Positions 1 through 9,026 are shown, counted from the stretch's first letter. The stretch: 64,000 nucleotides of DNA from an uncultured Gammaproteobacteria bacterium (GCA_958295465.1 OY282353.1:2471001-2535000); one strand, 5' to 3'. Notes: generated from the sequence alone by a model not told the origin. Numbers and translations: made by a program.

Positions 1-2180
1 ATGCCTCCGGCTTCGGCGCGGCGGGGAGGCTGAAGCATCTGCCGCTGCGCAAGGCGCTGGAGCAGTACGCGGGGGCGAAGAACCGCGCCGCGCTCATCAA
101 GCTGCTCTCGCCGGTGCAGCAGGCGGCCGAGGTCTGCGACTGGGTGAAGGAGCTGGTGGACTCCGGCGAGATCTACCAACCTACGGCCTGGCCGCCGGAA
201 CGCGCCTACCGGCTGTTGCAGAGTACGTCGGCGCTCGAGGAGAGCGGGTTGTCCGTGCGGCTGCCGAACTGGTGGCGCAAGCGGCCCCGGCCCCAGGTGT
301 CGGTGACGGTCGGCGCCCGGGCGCCGTCGATACTCGGCGTCGATGCGCTGCTGGACTTCGACGTGAAGGTCGCCCTGGGCGACGCGCCCCTGTCGCCCGA
401 AGAGCTGAGATCGCTGCTCGACGGCGAAGACGGCCTGGTGCTGCTCAAGGGCCAGTGGGTGGAGGTGGACCGCGACAAGCTGCGCCAGGCCATCGAGCAC
501 TGGGACACGCTGCAACGGCAGGCCGACGGCGGTGAGGTGTCGTTCGTCGAAGGGATGCGCCTGCTCGCCGGCGCATCGGCGGACCTCCGGCACGAGGAGC
601 AGGCGGAGGACGAACGCCATTGGGTACACGTGGCGCCCGGCGACGCCATGCGCGAGATCCTCGCGGGCCTGCGCCAGCCGGGCGCCCTGGACTTCGTTCC
701 GGTCGGCGACGCCCTGCGGGGGACGCTCAGGCCGTATCAGCGCGAGGGGCTGAGCTGGCTGCGCTTCCTGACCGCACTGGGCCTTGGCGCCTGCCTCGCC
801 GACGACATGGGCCTGGGCAAGACCATCCAGGTGCTGGCGCTGCTGCTGTGCGACCGCCGCGACGCCGCGGGCCGGCAGGGAAGGGCGCCGTCGCTGCTGG
901 TGGTCCCGGCGTCGCTGCTCGGGAACTGGCGGAGCGAGGCGGAGCGCTTTGCGCCGTCGCTGAAGCTGTGCTTCCTGCACCCGGCCGAAACGGACCGGCA
1001 GACCCTGGCGGACATCGCGGAGGCGCCCGAAGCGCATCTGGCCGATACCGATCTGGTGGTCACGACGTACGCCATGCTGGTGCGGCAAACCTGGCTGGCG
1101 GACCTGTCCTGGCGGCTGGTCATCCTGGACGAGGCCCAGGCCGTCAAGAACCCGGCGACGCGGCAGAGCCGAGCGGTGCGCAAGCTCCCGGCCCATGCCC
1201 GCATCGCCCTGACCGGCACCCCGGTGGAGAATCGCCTGGGCGACCTGTGGGCGCTGTTCGATTTCCTCAATCCCGGTCTGCTCGGATCGCTCAAGGTGTT
1301 TCAGGCCTTCGTGAAACGCCTCCAGTCGCACGAGGAGAACCCCTTTGCGCCCTTGCGCCGTCTGGTCGGCCCTTACATCCTGCGCCGCCTGAAGACCGAC
1401 CGCGACATCATCACCGACCTGCCGGAGAAGACGGAGACGGCCCGCTACTGCCACCTGACCCGGCCACAGGTCAGGCTCTACGAGCAGGTCGTGCGGGCCA
1501 TGAAGCGGGAGATGGAGACGGAATCCGACGGCGGCATCGCCCGGCGCGGCGTGGTGCTGCGCTCGCTCCTGCGCCTGAAGCAGGTATGCAACCATCCCAG
1601 CCAGCTTTCCGGCGACGGCGGGTACCGGCCCGCCGACAGCGGCAAGTTCCTTCGCCTGGCGGAGATCTGCGAAGAGCTCGCCGAACGCCAGGAGAGGGTG
1701 CTGGTCTTTACCCAGTTCCGCGAGATCATCGACCCGCTGGCCGAGCATCTGGCGACGGTGTTCGGCCGGACCGGGCTGGTGCTGCACGGCGCCACCGGCG
1801 TCGGGCAGCGCCGCGCCCTGGTGGACCGCTTCCAGGACGACGACGGGCCGCCGTTCTTCATCCTGTCGCTGAAGGCGGGGGGCACCGGCCTGAACCTGAC
1901 CGCTGCGTCACACGTCATCCACTTCGATCGGTGGTGGAACCCGGCGGTCGAGAACCAGGCCACCGACCGCGCCTTTCGCATCGGCCAGCGGCGCAACGTG
2001 CTGGTGCACAAGTTCATGACCACCGGCACGGTCGAAGAACGCATCGATCGGATGATCGCGGAGAAGCAGGCGCTGGCGGACGACGTCCTGGCCGGCGACG
2101 GCGAGGTCGACCTCACCGGGCTGTCCGACGATGCGCTGCTCGATCTGGTCCGCCTGGACGTGACGCGGGCGTCGCCCTGA
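1..2180 (+). CDS. SNF2/RapA-type DEAD/DEAH helicase, 3' part
   Basis: C-terminal ~725 residues of a Swi2/Snf2-family ATPase; the frame is open from base 3, so the start lies upstream. Visible motifs: Walker A DDMGLGKTIQ (about residue 267 of the visible part), the DEAQ box in VILDEAQAVKNP, motif III LTGTPVENRLGDLW, and the helicase C lobe with VLVFTQFREI, GGTGLNLTAASHVIHFD and the arginine-finger stretch ATDRAFRIGQ. The family uses ATP-driven translocation on double-stranded DNA to remodel protein-DNA complexes. The next gene on the strand encodes a SWIM zinc-finger protein, a common partner of bacterial SNF2 proteins, so the two probably work together. The specific target is unknown. The product is very likely cytoplasmic. 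Confidence 0.95.
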   Translation, partial: ASGFGAAGRLKHLPLRKALEQYAGAKNRAALIKLLSPVQQAAEVCDWVKELVDSGEIYQPTAWPPERAYRLLQSTSALEESGLSVRLPNWWRKRPRPQVSVTVGARAPSILGVDALLDFDVKVALGDAPLSPEELRSLLDGEDGLVLLKGQWVEVDRDKLRQAIEHWDTLQRQADGGEVSFVEGMRLLAGASADLRHEEQAEDERHWVHVAPGDAMREILAGLRQPGALDFVPVGDALRGTLRPYQREGLSWLRFLTALGLGACLADDMGLGKTIQVLALLLCDRRDAAGRQGRAPSLLVVPASLLGNWRSEAERFAPSLKLCFLHPAETDRQTLADIAEAPEAHLADTDLVVTTYAMLVRQTWLADLSWRLVILDEAQAVKNPATRQSRAVRKLPAHARIALTGTPVENRLGDLWALFDFLNPGLLGSLKVFQAFVKRLQSHEENPFAPLRRLVGPYILRRLKTDRDIITDLPEKTETARYCHLTRPQVRLYEQVVRAMKREMETESDGGIARRGVVLRSLLRLKQVCNHPSQLSGDGGYRPADSGKFLRLAEICEELAERQERVLVFTQFREIIDPLAEHLATVFGRTGLVLHGATGVGQRRALVDRFQDDDGPPFFILSLKAGGTGLNLTAASHVIHFDRWWNPAVENQATDRAFRIGQRRNVLVHKFMTTGTVEERIDRMIAEKQALADDVLAGDGEVDLTGLSDDALLDLVRLDVTRASP

Positions 2181-2220
2181 GCGGCGACCGCTGGCGCGGT
2201 CGCGTGGCGATCCCGCCTGG

Positions 2221-2352
2221 GCACGTCGATCACGACCGCAGGGATGAGCGCCCACGCCCGCGGGGAACGGCTCGGCGCGCCGCCACCCCCGCCCTGCCTG
2301 CCGGTTGAGCGCCCACGCCCGCGGGGAACGGCTTCCCGGGCGCTGGCTCATC
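2221..2352 (+). repeat. two decayed fragments of the Ldh2-type dehydrogenase gene
   Basis: Two partial copies (2221-2272 and 2306-2352) of one internal segment of the dehydrogenase gene at 9114-10262. They match 9549-9625 in reverse complement. The second copy still reads GERLPGRWLI, the same peptide as in the intact gene. They share the core GCCCGCGGGGAACGGCT. Neither can encode a protein domain. They are debris of duplication or transposition of a gene segment. Confidence 0.8.
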
Positions 2353-2558
2353 TGCGCGGAATCGCGGGCGCCGCGGGGCCAGCGCCGTAGACGGGCGAGG
2401 AACAGTCGTGTCCATACAGGCACGTGGGCCGATGTTTCCCGTTCCGCGGAATGGGCCGGACCGGGGCCGTGCCTGCCCCGGCGGCGCCCGCGCCACGAGC
2501 ACGCATGAGCAGACATACTGTATGGGGATACCTGTCAGGAAACACGAGGATCCGCGTC

Positions 2559-3935
2559 ATGGAATGGAGGCCGTACGTTCCGGTCGCCGTGCGCCACGCC
2601 AGGGCTCGCCGGGAGATGGACCGGCTCCGCAATAAGGGCAAGAGCATCCAGCCGGTTGAAATCGAGGGGCGCACCATCGCCCGGAGCTTCTGGGGCAAGC
2701 GCTGGTGCGATCACCTGGAATCGTTCTCCGATTACGCCAACCGCCTGCCCCGCGGCCGCACCTACGTGCGCAACGGCTCCGTCTGCCACCTGGAAATCCA
2801 TCCGGGCCGCATCGGCGCCATCGTCATGGGGTCGGAGCTTTACGACGTCACCATCCGGATCGGCAAGCTCAAAGCGGCCGTCTGGAAGTCCATCAAGCAC
2901 AGGTGTTCCGGGCAGATCGGCTCGGTGCTGGAGCTGCTCCAGGGCAAGCTGTCCAAGCAGGTGATGGGCGTCGTGACCGATCGTCAGCACGGCCTGTTCC
3001 CGAAACCGGGCGAGATCCGGTTCGATTGCAGTTGCCCCGACTGGGCGGCGATGTGCAAGCACGTCGCGTCAGTGCTCTACGGCGTGGGCAGCCGGCTCGA
3101 CGACCGCCCCGAATCGCTCTTTCTCCTGCGCGGCGTCGATACCGCGGAGCTGATCGCCACCGGGATGGCCCTGCCCGGCGACGCGGCCACGGACGATGCC
3201 CTGGCCGACGACGCCCTCGCCGGCATCTTCGGCATCGACCTCGACACGGGGGATGCGCCTCCGCCGGCGCCGAAAGCACCGGCGAAGCCGCGGAGACCGG
3301 CGCGTCGGCGTGCCGCCGCCCCCGGACGGCAGGCCCCACCTGCCCCGAAGGCTCGGGACGTCTCCACCTCCGCGGCGTCCGGGGGGAACGCCCGGAAGGC
3401 TGCGTCGAGCGCCACCCGCAAGGCGAAGACCTCTCCGGCCGCCACGATCCGGAAACGCGCGTCCACGAAGACTCAGGACGTCCCCGCGTCCGCGGCGTCA
3501 ACGGGGCGTGCTCGCAAAACGGCTTCAAGCGTCACCCGCGGGACGAAGACCTCTCCGGCCGCCACGGCCCGGAAACGCGCCTCCGCCAAGGCTCAGGACC
3601 TCCCGGCCTCCACGGCGTCCGCGGGACGTGCCCGCAATGCGGCTTCAAGCGTCACCCGTGGAACGAACACCCCTCCGACCGCCACGCCTGGAAAACGCGC
3701 CGCCGCCAGGAAGGCCGCCGACGCTTCACCGTCCGATATCCGCCCCACCGGAAAATGGGTGGCCCGTCTGCGGCGTCGGTGCGGCCTCACCGTGGCCCAA
3801 TTCGCCGCACGGCTCGGCGTGTCGGCGGTGACGGTGTATCGCTGGGAAGCCACGCCCGGGCGGCTCAACCTGCATGCGCGCCCGCTGAACGCCTTGACGG
3901 CCTTGTACCGGCGGTCCGGGAAGCCGCCGGGGTGA
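2559..3935 (+). CDS. SWIM zinc-finger protein with Ala/Lys-rich repeats and C-terminal HTH
   Basis: 458 residues. The start at 2559 follows GAGGA with 8-nt spacing. The N-terminal part begins MEWRPYVPVAVRHARARRE, typical of bacterial SWIM proteins encoded beside SNF2 helicases. The SWIM motif CSCPDWAAMCKH (CxC...CxH, about residues 157-168) should bind zinc and mediate DNA or protein contacts. Residues ~240-395 are a low-complexity, basic Ala/Ser/Thr/Pro/Arg/Lys segment containing three 40-residue repeats, resembling histone-H1-like tails. The last ~60 residues form an XRE-like helix-turn-helix (LTVAQFAARLGVSAVTVYRW). The fusion to an HTH and the repeat tail are unusual. It is probably a DNA-binding partner of the upstream helicase (inferred from adjacency). 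Confidence 0.85.
   Translation: MEWRPYVPVAVRHARARREMDRLRNKGKSIQPVEIEGRTIARSFWGKRWCDHLESFSDYANRLPRGRTYVRNGSVCHLEIHPGRIGAIVMGSELYDVTIRIGKLKAAVWKSIKHRCSGQIGSVLELLQGKLSKQVMGVVTDRQHGLFPKPGEIRFDCSCPDWAAMCKHVASVLYGVGSRLDDRPESLFLLRGVDTAELIATGMALPGDAATDDALADDALAGIFGIDLDTGDAPPPAPKAPAKPRRPARRRAAAPGRQAPPAPKARDVSTSAASGGNARKAASSATRKAKTSPAATIRKRASTKTQDVPASAASTGRARKTASSVTRGTKTSPAATARKRASAKAQDLPASTASAGRARNAASSVTRGTNTPPTATPGKRAAARKAADASPSDIRPTGKWVARLRRRCGLTVAQFAARLGVSAVTVYRWEATPGRLNLHARPLNALTALYRRSGKPPG
3350..3709 (+). repeat. three 120-bp in-frame tandem repeats in the SWIM gene
   Basis: Units 3350-3469, 3470-3589 and 3590-3709 each encode 40 residues, with shared motifs such as ARKTASSVTRGTKTSPAAT and KRAS(T/A)K. 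Because the unit is a multiple of three, copy number can change without a frameshift. The repeat lengthens the basic linker between the SWIM domain and the HTH. Confidence 0.85.
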
Positions 3936-3964
3936 TTCCGAAGTCAGGCCAAGGGGGACCGGGA

Positions 3965-4125
3965 AAACGTTGAACTGAATCCACTCGGTTGCAGCACCCA
4001 CCCCCGGTGCGCCGACGAGCCCCCGGTCACCGGTGACGAGCACCGTGGACCAATGCCTCCGCCAACGCTGCGTAGACGGCGTCATACGCGGTGACGTTGT
4101 CCCGGAGTTCCGGACTCGACCAGGG
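3965..4125 (-). pseudogene. VapC-like PIN-domain remnant
   Basis: Reading leftwards, the sequence encodes ELRDNVTAYDAVYAALAEAL and, after a frameshift, TVLVTGDRGLVGAPGVG. These match the C-terminal half of PIN-domain toxins: the conserved YDAxYxALAEAL helix and the T-x-D acidic active-site strand. The N-terminal half and any antitoxin partner are absent and the frame is broken, so it is a relic. Confidence 0.65.
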
Positions 4126-4195
4126 AACGGTTCATGGGGGTAGCGTTGCTCGCGAACTCAGGCGCCGTTCCGCGGGCGCGACGGTGTGCGGCAAG

Positions 4196-4204
4196 TGCCA
4201 TAAT
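4196..4204 (+). promoter_or_regulatory. extended -10 promoter, ATPase-nuclease copy 1
   Basis: TGCCATAAT is an extended -10 element (TGN plus CATAAT) ending 6 nt before the ATG at 4211. That spacing implies a leaderless transcript. The same block precedes all four copies of this gene. Confidence 0.5.
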
Positions 4205-4210
4205 CGGCCC

Positions 4211-5852
4211 ATGCGCTTCTTCAACACCGAAGGGGCCGGTGCGCCCGGACGACCACTACGCCATCCGGCCGCTGGACCGGGTGGACGTGGATGAATTCCT
4301 GGACCTGATTCGTGCCAAGCGCTACTTCGTGCTGCACGCGCCGCGCCAGACCGGCAAGACCTCCGCCCTCATCGCCCTGCGCGACCTCCTGAACAGCGGC
4401 GCGGCTGGCAACTTCCGCTGCGTGAACGTGAACGTCGAAGTCGGCCAGGTGGCGCGTGACGACACGGCGCGCGGCATTCGCGCCATCCTGAGCAGTCTGG
4501 CCACGAGCGCGCAGCTTCTGGGCGACGACTACCCGGATGGGGTTTGGCCGGACATCCTTGCGAAGGTGGGGCCTGAAGACGCCCTCAAGGGGTTGCTCAC
4601 CCGCTGGTGCGTGGCGAACCCTGTGCCGCTGGTGCTGCTGGTCGACGAGATCGACTCGCTGGTCGGCGACACCCTGCTCTCGGTGCTGCGCCAGCTCCGC
4701 GCCGGCTACGAACAGCGCCCCGAGGGTTTCCCGCAGAGCGTGGTGCTGTGCGGGGTGCGCGACATCCGCGACTACCGCATCCGGTCGAGTACGGGCGAGG
4801 TCATCGCCGGCGGCAGCCCGTTCAACGTCGCGGCGAAATCGCTACGCATGGGCGACTTCACCGAGGCGGAGACGCGCGCCCTGATGGCGCAGCACACGGA
4901 AGAGACCGGCCAGCGGTTCTCGTCGTCGGCGCTGGATTCGGTGTGGACGCAGACGCAAGGCCAGCCGTGGCTGGTGAACGCACTGTGCGCGGGGGCGTGC
5001 TTCGACAACAAGGCGGGGCGGGACCGCTCGCGCGCCATCGAAGTGGACGACGTCTACGCCGCCCGGGAGGAGCTCATCCTCTCGCGACGCACGCACCTGG
5101 ACCAGTTGGCGCACAAGCTGGAGGAGGCGCGGGTGCGGCGGGTCGTCGAGCCGATCCTGAGCGGCGGCGAGGTACGGCACCATGCCCGCGACCTGGAATA
5201 CGTGCGCGATCTGGGGCTGCTGGCGCCGGACTCGCCACCGCGCATCGCGAACCCGATCTACCGGGAAGTGGTGCCGCGGGAGCTGGGCTACGTGTTGCAG
5301 GACAGCCTGGACGTGCAGGTGGCGTGGTACGTGGACAACGATGGCCGTCTGGACATGACGAAGCTGCTGACGGCGTTCCGCACCTTCTTCGGGGAGCACG
5401 CGGAGCACTGGCTCGACCATCTGGGGGACTACCGCGAGGCTGGCCCGCAGCTCATCTTGCAGGCGTACCTGCAACGGGTGGTGAACGGGGGCGGACGCAT
5501 CGAGCGGGAGTACGGGTTGGGGCGAGGCCGGACGGACCTGCTGGTGCTGTGGCCGCGGGAGTCGGGTCAGCCGTCGGATCTGTGGGAGCGGTTCGTGGTC
5601 GAGTGCAAGGTGTTGCGGGACTCGGACCGCAAGAGCCTGGAGTGGACCATCGAACGGGGCATGGAGCAGACGTTGGGGTACATGAAGAAGTGCGGAGCGG
5701 AGGAAGGGCATCTGGTGGTGATCGACCGTCGTAGCGAGGAGCGGCGGCGCAACGACGGCGAGGCGGGTGGAAACGAACAGAGGCGCGAAGGCGAGGAGGC
5801 TCGAAGCGAGCACCGGCAGGACGGACGCGCAGTGACCGTCTGGGCGCTGTAG
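4211..5852 (+). CDS. AAA-type ATPase / PD-(D/E)XK nuclease-like protein, copy 1 (frameshifted near start)
   Basis: First of four paralogues in the window. It has Walker A APRQTGKTSAL, Walker B LVLLVDEIDSLVGD and a C-terminal nuclease-like core with D in RTDLLVLWP and E/K in VVECKV. The ATG at 4211 matches the other copies, but an extra G (AAGGGG instead of AAGGG, near 4231-4234) shifts the frame after about eight codons; the remaining ~540 codons stay open in the frame ending at 5852. It is either an inactivated copy or is expressed from an upstream in-frame start (4134 is possible). It lacks the DAEEPGCEVSDIG segment of the other copies and has a shorter alternative there. The architecture suggests an ATP-dependent DNA-acting protein of the AAA_35-like group; its function is unknown. 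Confidence 0.8.
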
Positions 5853-6095
5853 CGCATTGCGCGCGTGCATCGGCGCGTACGGTCCGTGGGCTGATGCTTG
5901 GCCTGTTGCCGGCCGCCGGCGCAGGGTCTCGGAGCAGCCGTCAGCCGGTTGTTCGCGGTCGGCCGCTGGTCGAAGAGGTTGGTGTAAAGAGACCTTGGCT
6001 CGCCAAGCGATCCGCTGGACAGATGCGGCTGACGGAAGCGTCTGCGAAAGGAGTCGCAGTGGCCGTCGAGACGGGAATCAATCTGGAGGCGTGAA

Positions 6096-6335
6096 GTGAA
6101 AAAGAAGAAGGTAGCCGTTACCGGCGTGTCCAGAAGCGGCATGACCATGTTTCTGACGTCGTTGCTGTGGCAATTGAAAAATTCCAAAGAAACAAACTTT
6201 CCTCATAATCAAAATGTCAAGATCATAAACTTCCGTACAATACAACCCGGCGATCGCATAGAGGATAAATCTCTGTATGATTGCTATCTCGATGTTCTAC
6301 TTGACGAGAAGGAGTGGCCGGAGAGGGCCACCGAC
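6096..6335 (+). pseudogene. YcjX-like P-loop protein, 5' fragment
   Basis: MKKKKVAVTGVSRSGMTMFL resembles the N-terminus of YcjX/DUF463 P-loop proteins, and EWPERATDIH matches a later conserved piece. After ~80 residues homology stops and unrelated sequence follows to a stop at 6449. The Walker A lysine is replaced by methionine (SGMT instead of SGKT), so nucleotide binding would be lost even in a full-length form. The stretch is AT-rich compared with its surroundings, consistent with foreign origin. Its 3' side is overlapped by the convergent gene below. Confidence 0.6.
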
Positions 6336-7596
6336 ATCCATCGGGTCTGTTGCCAATTCGACCTCGGTAGCGAGGGGGGCCGGTCCCATAGGGTACTCGG
6401 AGCACCCGATCCCTGTACCAGCTCTGATGTAACCTCATTCGCCTTGTGAAATCGTCGTCGTTCCCGTATTGCGGTCCGATTCCCATTTTGTCGTTCGGGT
6501 GTCCGGTGGGCATATGATCTTCCTCCGCTTGCAATCCGTTGTCGCGGCCGGCATGGGTCAGTATCGCGGAACGCAGGCCCCGATTCAGCAGAACGAGGGC
6601 CGCAAGTCCAATCTGCACGACAGTCGCGGCGATCAGCTTGATCGCTGCGACAACGGCGTCGCTCAGACGGCGCGTAGCGCGTAATGCGCGGAATTTGCCA
6701 AGTACTTCAATGGTCGCACGCGCGCGTTGCCCTCCTGTTTCCACGAGACGCGCCAACCGGCCTGCTTCGGCCGGACTGTCGATGTGGCGCAGGAGACTGA
6801 TCGTCCCGGCATACGATCCCGTTTCGTGATGGATGCGGCCGAGATCGGCCACGGTTGTTCTGAACCGGGAAAGCGCTTCGTGGTTTCGCACCAGTTCGTC
6901 GATGCCGTTGCCCCGAAGGAGCCAGGCGGGTACTTTCTTCCACTGGAAATCGAGCGTGTGAATCTGCCTCAGCAAGGCAGCCTGGAAGCTCTTCGTCAGG
7001 TTGCCCGTGCGCCGGGCGACTCGCAACGCAGACGTTCCTGCCTTGACCGTCAAACTGCCGCCACCGGTGAAGACTGCGGCGCCGGTCGCTCCAAGCCCCA
7101 CTACGGCAAGGCCGACTTCCAGGTTGTCAACCGGATCTCCGGTCGCCCATGCCTGAAAGTTTCGCCGGAGCGCGTTGACGTCTCCGACCGGAGTCAGCTC
7201 CAGCGGGAGATTGCAGGCCGCCAGCGTGCCGGGGTCGGGGCAGTCGGCGACGTCCAAGGCGCACCGCAGGCAGCGTTCCGTGCGGCGTAGCATCCTGGTA
7301 TCCGACTCACGAGCCGAGTCCATCCTCGCTGCCAATGCCGGATCGGGCGAAACTTTCTCCTTCCTCGCAATTTCCTGTATCAGATCAATCCTGGACCAGT
7401 CTCGTGGCTCCTCCGCGAGAGCGGCTTCGAGTCGGGTATCGATCCAATCCTGATCCACTTCCGTCGCGATCATCCGGTCGATCCGCAGGGCGAGCGCTTC
7501 GGTCTCCCGTTCCATCCACGGCGCGGCGAAGGGGTTACGGACAAGCGAAACGCCCAACATCAGGATCGTCGCCAACGTACTGATGCTCAGCAACAC
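6223..7596 (-). CDS. hypothetical membrane protein
   Basis: 457 residues from a GTG start at 7596. It has an N-terminal membrane segment (STLATILMLGVSLV), a middle hydrophobic stretch (VGLAVVGLGATGAAVFTGGG) and a third near residue 340 (LIAATVVQIGLAALVLL). Between them is a charged helical region with several cysteines (RCLRCALDVADC). I recognise no family. The last ~100 codons run antisense through the YcjX-like fragment and have low-complexity, shadow-like composition, so the native C-terminus was probably lost and replaced by a read-through tail. It lies convergent to the YcjX-like remnant; the two may come from one imported island. Confidence 0.55.
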   Translation of the reverse strand: MLLSISTLATILMLGVSLVRNPFAAPWMERETEALALRIDRMIATEVDQDWIDTRLEAALAEEPRDWSRIDLIQEIARKEKVSPDPALAARMDSARESDTRMLRRTERCLRCALDVADCPDPGTLAACNLPLELTPVGDVNALRRNFQAWATGDPVDNLEVGLAVVGLGATGAAVFTGGGSLTVKAGTSALRVARRTGNLTKSFQAALLRQIHTLDFQWKKVPAWLLRGNGIDELVRNHEALSRFRTTVADLGRIHHETGSYAGTISLLRHIDSPAEAGRLARLVETGGQRARATIEVLGKFRALRATRRLSDAVVAAIKLIAATVVQIGLAALVLLNRGLRSAILTHAGRDNGLQAEEDHMPTGHPNDKMGIGPQYGNDDDFTRRMRLHQSWYRDRVLRVPYGTGPPRYRGRIGNRPDGCRWPSPATPSRQVEHRDSNHTEIYPLCDRRVVLYGSL

Positions 7597-7758
7597 GGCA
7601 CAATCCTTGTGCGATCCGTCTTTTCATACCGCCAGTCACCACCTGCCGTGACCTCCCTTGCTCCCGATGCGAAGCTCACCGAGCCTGACGAGGACATGTA
7701 TCGGGGACGAAGGAACATCACGGTTGTCCCCGCGCCGACGTGCCAGCATACTCGCCGG

Positions 7759-8007
7759 ATGCTACGTGATACCGATCCCCGCGCAGCCGCGGCCTACCAC
7801 CACCTGATCGGCACGATGCCCCCGGCCGAGCGCTTGGCGCAGGCCGCACGGCTGTCCCTGGGAGTGCGCGCCCTTGCACAGGCCGGATTGCGGCGGCGCC
7901 ATCCGAAAGCGGGCGAAGAGGAGCTCCGTTGGAGGTTCGTAGCCTTGTGCTACGGACGGGAACTTGCCGAGCGCGCGTTCGGCCCCTGTCCCGGAGCGTC
8001 CGGCTGA
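7759..8007 (+). CDS. small partner protein of nucleotidyltransferase (possible antitoxin)
   Basis: 82 residues beginning MLRDTDPRAAAAYHHLIGTM and ending in an Arg/Glu-rich helical segment (AGLRRRHPKAGEEELRWRF). Short proteins of this type are commonly encoded just upstream of nucleotidyltransferase-fold genes and overlap them, as here. The frame is open further upstream to 7609, but ATG 7759 is where family-like sequence begins. The stop at 8005-8007 lies within the next gene, indicating translational coupling. A toxin-antitoxin or similar two-gene role is likely but unproven. Confidence 0.65.
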   Translation: MLRDTDPRAAAAYHHLIGTMPPAERLAQAARLSLGVRALAQAGLRRRHPKAGEEELRWRFVALCYGRELAERAFGPCPGASG

Positions 8008-8582
8008 GCACGCCCGACCTCCTCGCCGTTGCGGCCGCGGTAGCGCGCGCCTTCGAACATGCGGGCATCGAGTACTTCCTCGGCGGCTCGCTCGCCAGCT
8101 CCTATCAGGGCGAACCGCGCGCGACCAACGACATCGACTTCGTGGTTGCGATGGCGGAGCCGGACGTGACTCCGTTCGCCGAAGCGCTGGGCGAGGATTT
8201 CCTCGTGGATGAACCGTCCCTGCGCCAGGCGGTGCGTGAACGGCGTAGCTGGAACCTCATTCATCTCCCGACGTCCACCAAGGTGGACCTCATCATGCAG
8301 GGTACCGGCGCATACGACGCGAACGAGTTCGAGCGGCGCGAGAGAGTCGAGGTTCGGCAGGGTGAACTGCTGTTTCTGAAGCGCCCGGAGGACACGGTGC
8401 TCAGGAAGCTGCTCTGGTACCGGGAGGGAGGTGGGGTCTCCGATCGTCAATGGCGCGACGTGATCGGTGTGCTGCGCCACTCCGCCATGCTGCTCGATTC
8501 CAGTTACCTCGACCACTGGGCGCGGGAACTGGCCCTCGATGACTTGCTCGGCAGGGCCCGGCGCGAAGCGGCCGAACCATGA
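7929..8582 (+). CDS. nucleotidyltransferase-fold protein (AbiEii/MNT-like)
   Basis: Contains the nucleotidyltransferase signature GGSLASSYQGEPRATNDIDF, i.e. GGS followed by the D-x-D metal-binding pair, and a third acidic position in KVDLIM. Such proteins transfer nucleotides to RNA, tRNA ends or proteins, and many are toxins or resistance enzymes. The start is uncertain: TTG 7929 gives 217 residues, but homology begins around codon 26 (LSTPDLLAVAAAVARAFEHA), near 8004 where the upstream gene stops. The gene overlaps its small partner and is probably co-translated with it. The C-terminal DRQWRDVIGVL helix is usual for this group. Confidence 0.75.
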   Translation: MEVRSLVLRTGTCRARVRPLSRSVRLSTPDLLAVAAAVARAFEHAGIEYFLGGSLASSYQGEPRATNDIDFVVAMAEPDVTPFAEALGEDFLVDEPSLRQAVRERRSWNLIHLPTSTKVDLIMQGTGAYDANEFERRERVEVRQGELLFLKRPEDTVLRKLLWYREGGGVSDRQWRDVIGVLRHSAMLLDSSYLDHWARELALDDLLGRARREAAEP

Positions 8583-8637
8583 CCGAGGCCGACTGCCGGA
8601 GCCTCGATTGCCGGCGGTTCGTGCGGTATTACCCTGA

Positions 8638-8688
8638 TGCGCTTCGCGCTCAGAGCTGGCCGTCGGCGCCGCTCGCGAAGGCGTCGAG
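8638..8688 (+). repeat. 51-bp copy of the 3' end of the DadA-like oxidase gene
   Basis: Identical to 17210-17260, which covers the last codons, stop and 12 bp of downstream sequence of the oxidase gene on the minus strand. It lies here without the rest of the gene, so a gene end has been copied about 8.6 kb away. Confidence 0.85.
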
Positions 8689-8810
8689 GTCATCTGATCG
8701 GCCCGGACATATCGGAGGTGCGCATGGAGATCGCCTCCAAGGTGCGGTGGGACATGGAGGACAGCCCCGGCTGGCCGTATGTCCACTTCAAACAGCCAAG
8801 GAAAACCCCC

Positions 8811-9026
8811 ATGAAGTACACGGTGATTGTGGAGAAGGGCGAGTCGAGCTACGGGGCGTTCGTTCCCGACCTGCCCGGCTGCATCGCGGTTGGCGAGGAT
8901 CGGGAGCAGACGTTGCGCTTGATCGAGGAAGCGGTTGCGTTCCACGTCGAAGGGCTGCGGGCGGAGGGATTGCCGGTGCCGCCGCCGCAGTGCGACATCG
9001 CGCAAGTGGAAGTGGATGCCGCGTGA
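8811..9026 (+). CDS. HicB-like antitoxin
   Basis: 71 residues starting MKYTVIVEKGESSYGAFVPD, followed by LPGCIAVGEDREQT and an EAVAFHVEGL helix. This is the partial RNase-H-like fold of HicB-family antitoxins. ATG 8811 follows AGGA. In the family, HicB neutralises the HicA mRNA interferase, but no HicA gene is visible on either side, so this looks like an orphan. The C-terminus lacks an added DNA-binding domain. Short HicB-like proteins of this kind are frequent as solitary genes. Confidence 0.8.
   Translation: MKYTVIVEKGESSYGAFVPDLPGCIAVGEDREQTLRLIEEAVAFHVEGLRAEGLPVPPPQCDIAQVEVDAA

Noticed and set aside
3350..3709. 120-bp repeats considered as noncoding or CRISPR-like
   Set aside because: They are in frame within the SWIM protein and conserve a 40-residue pattern.
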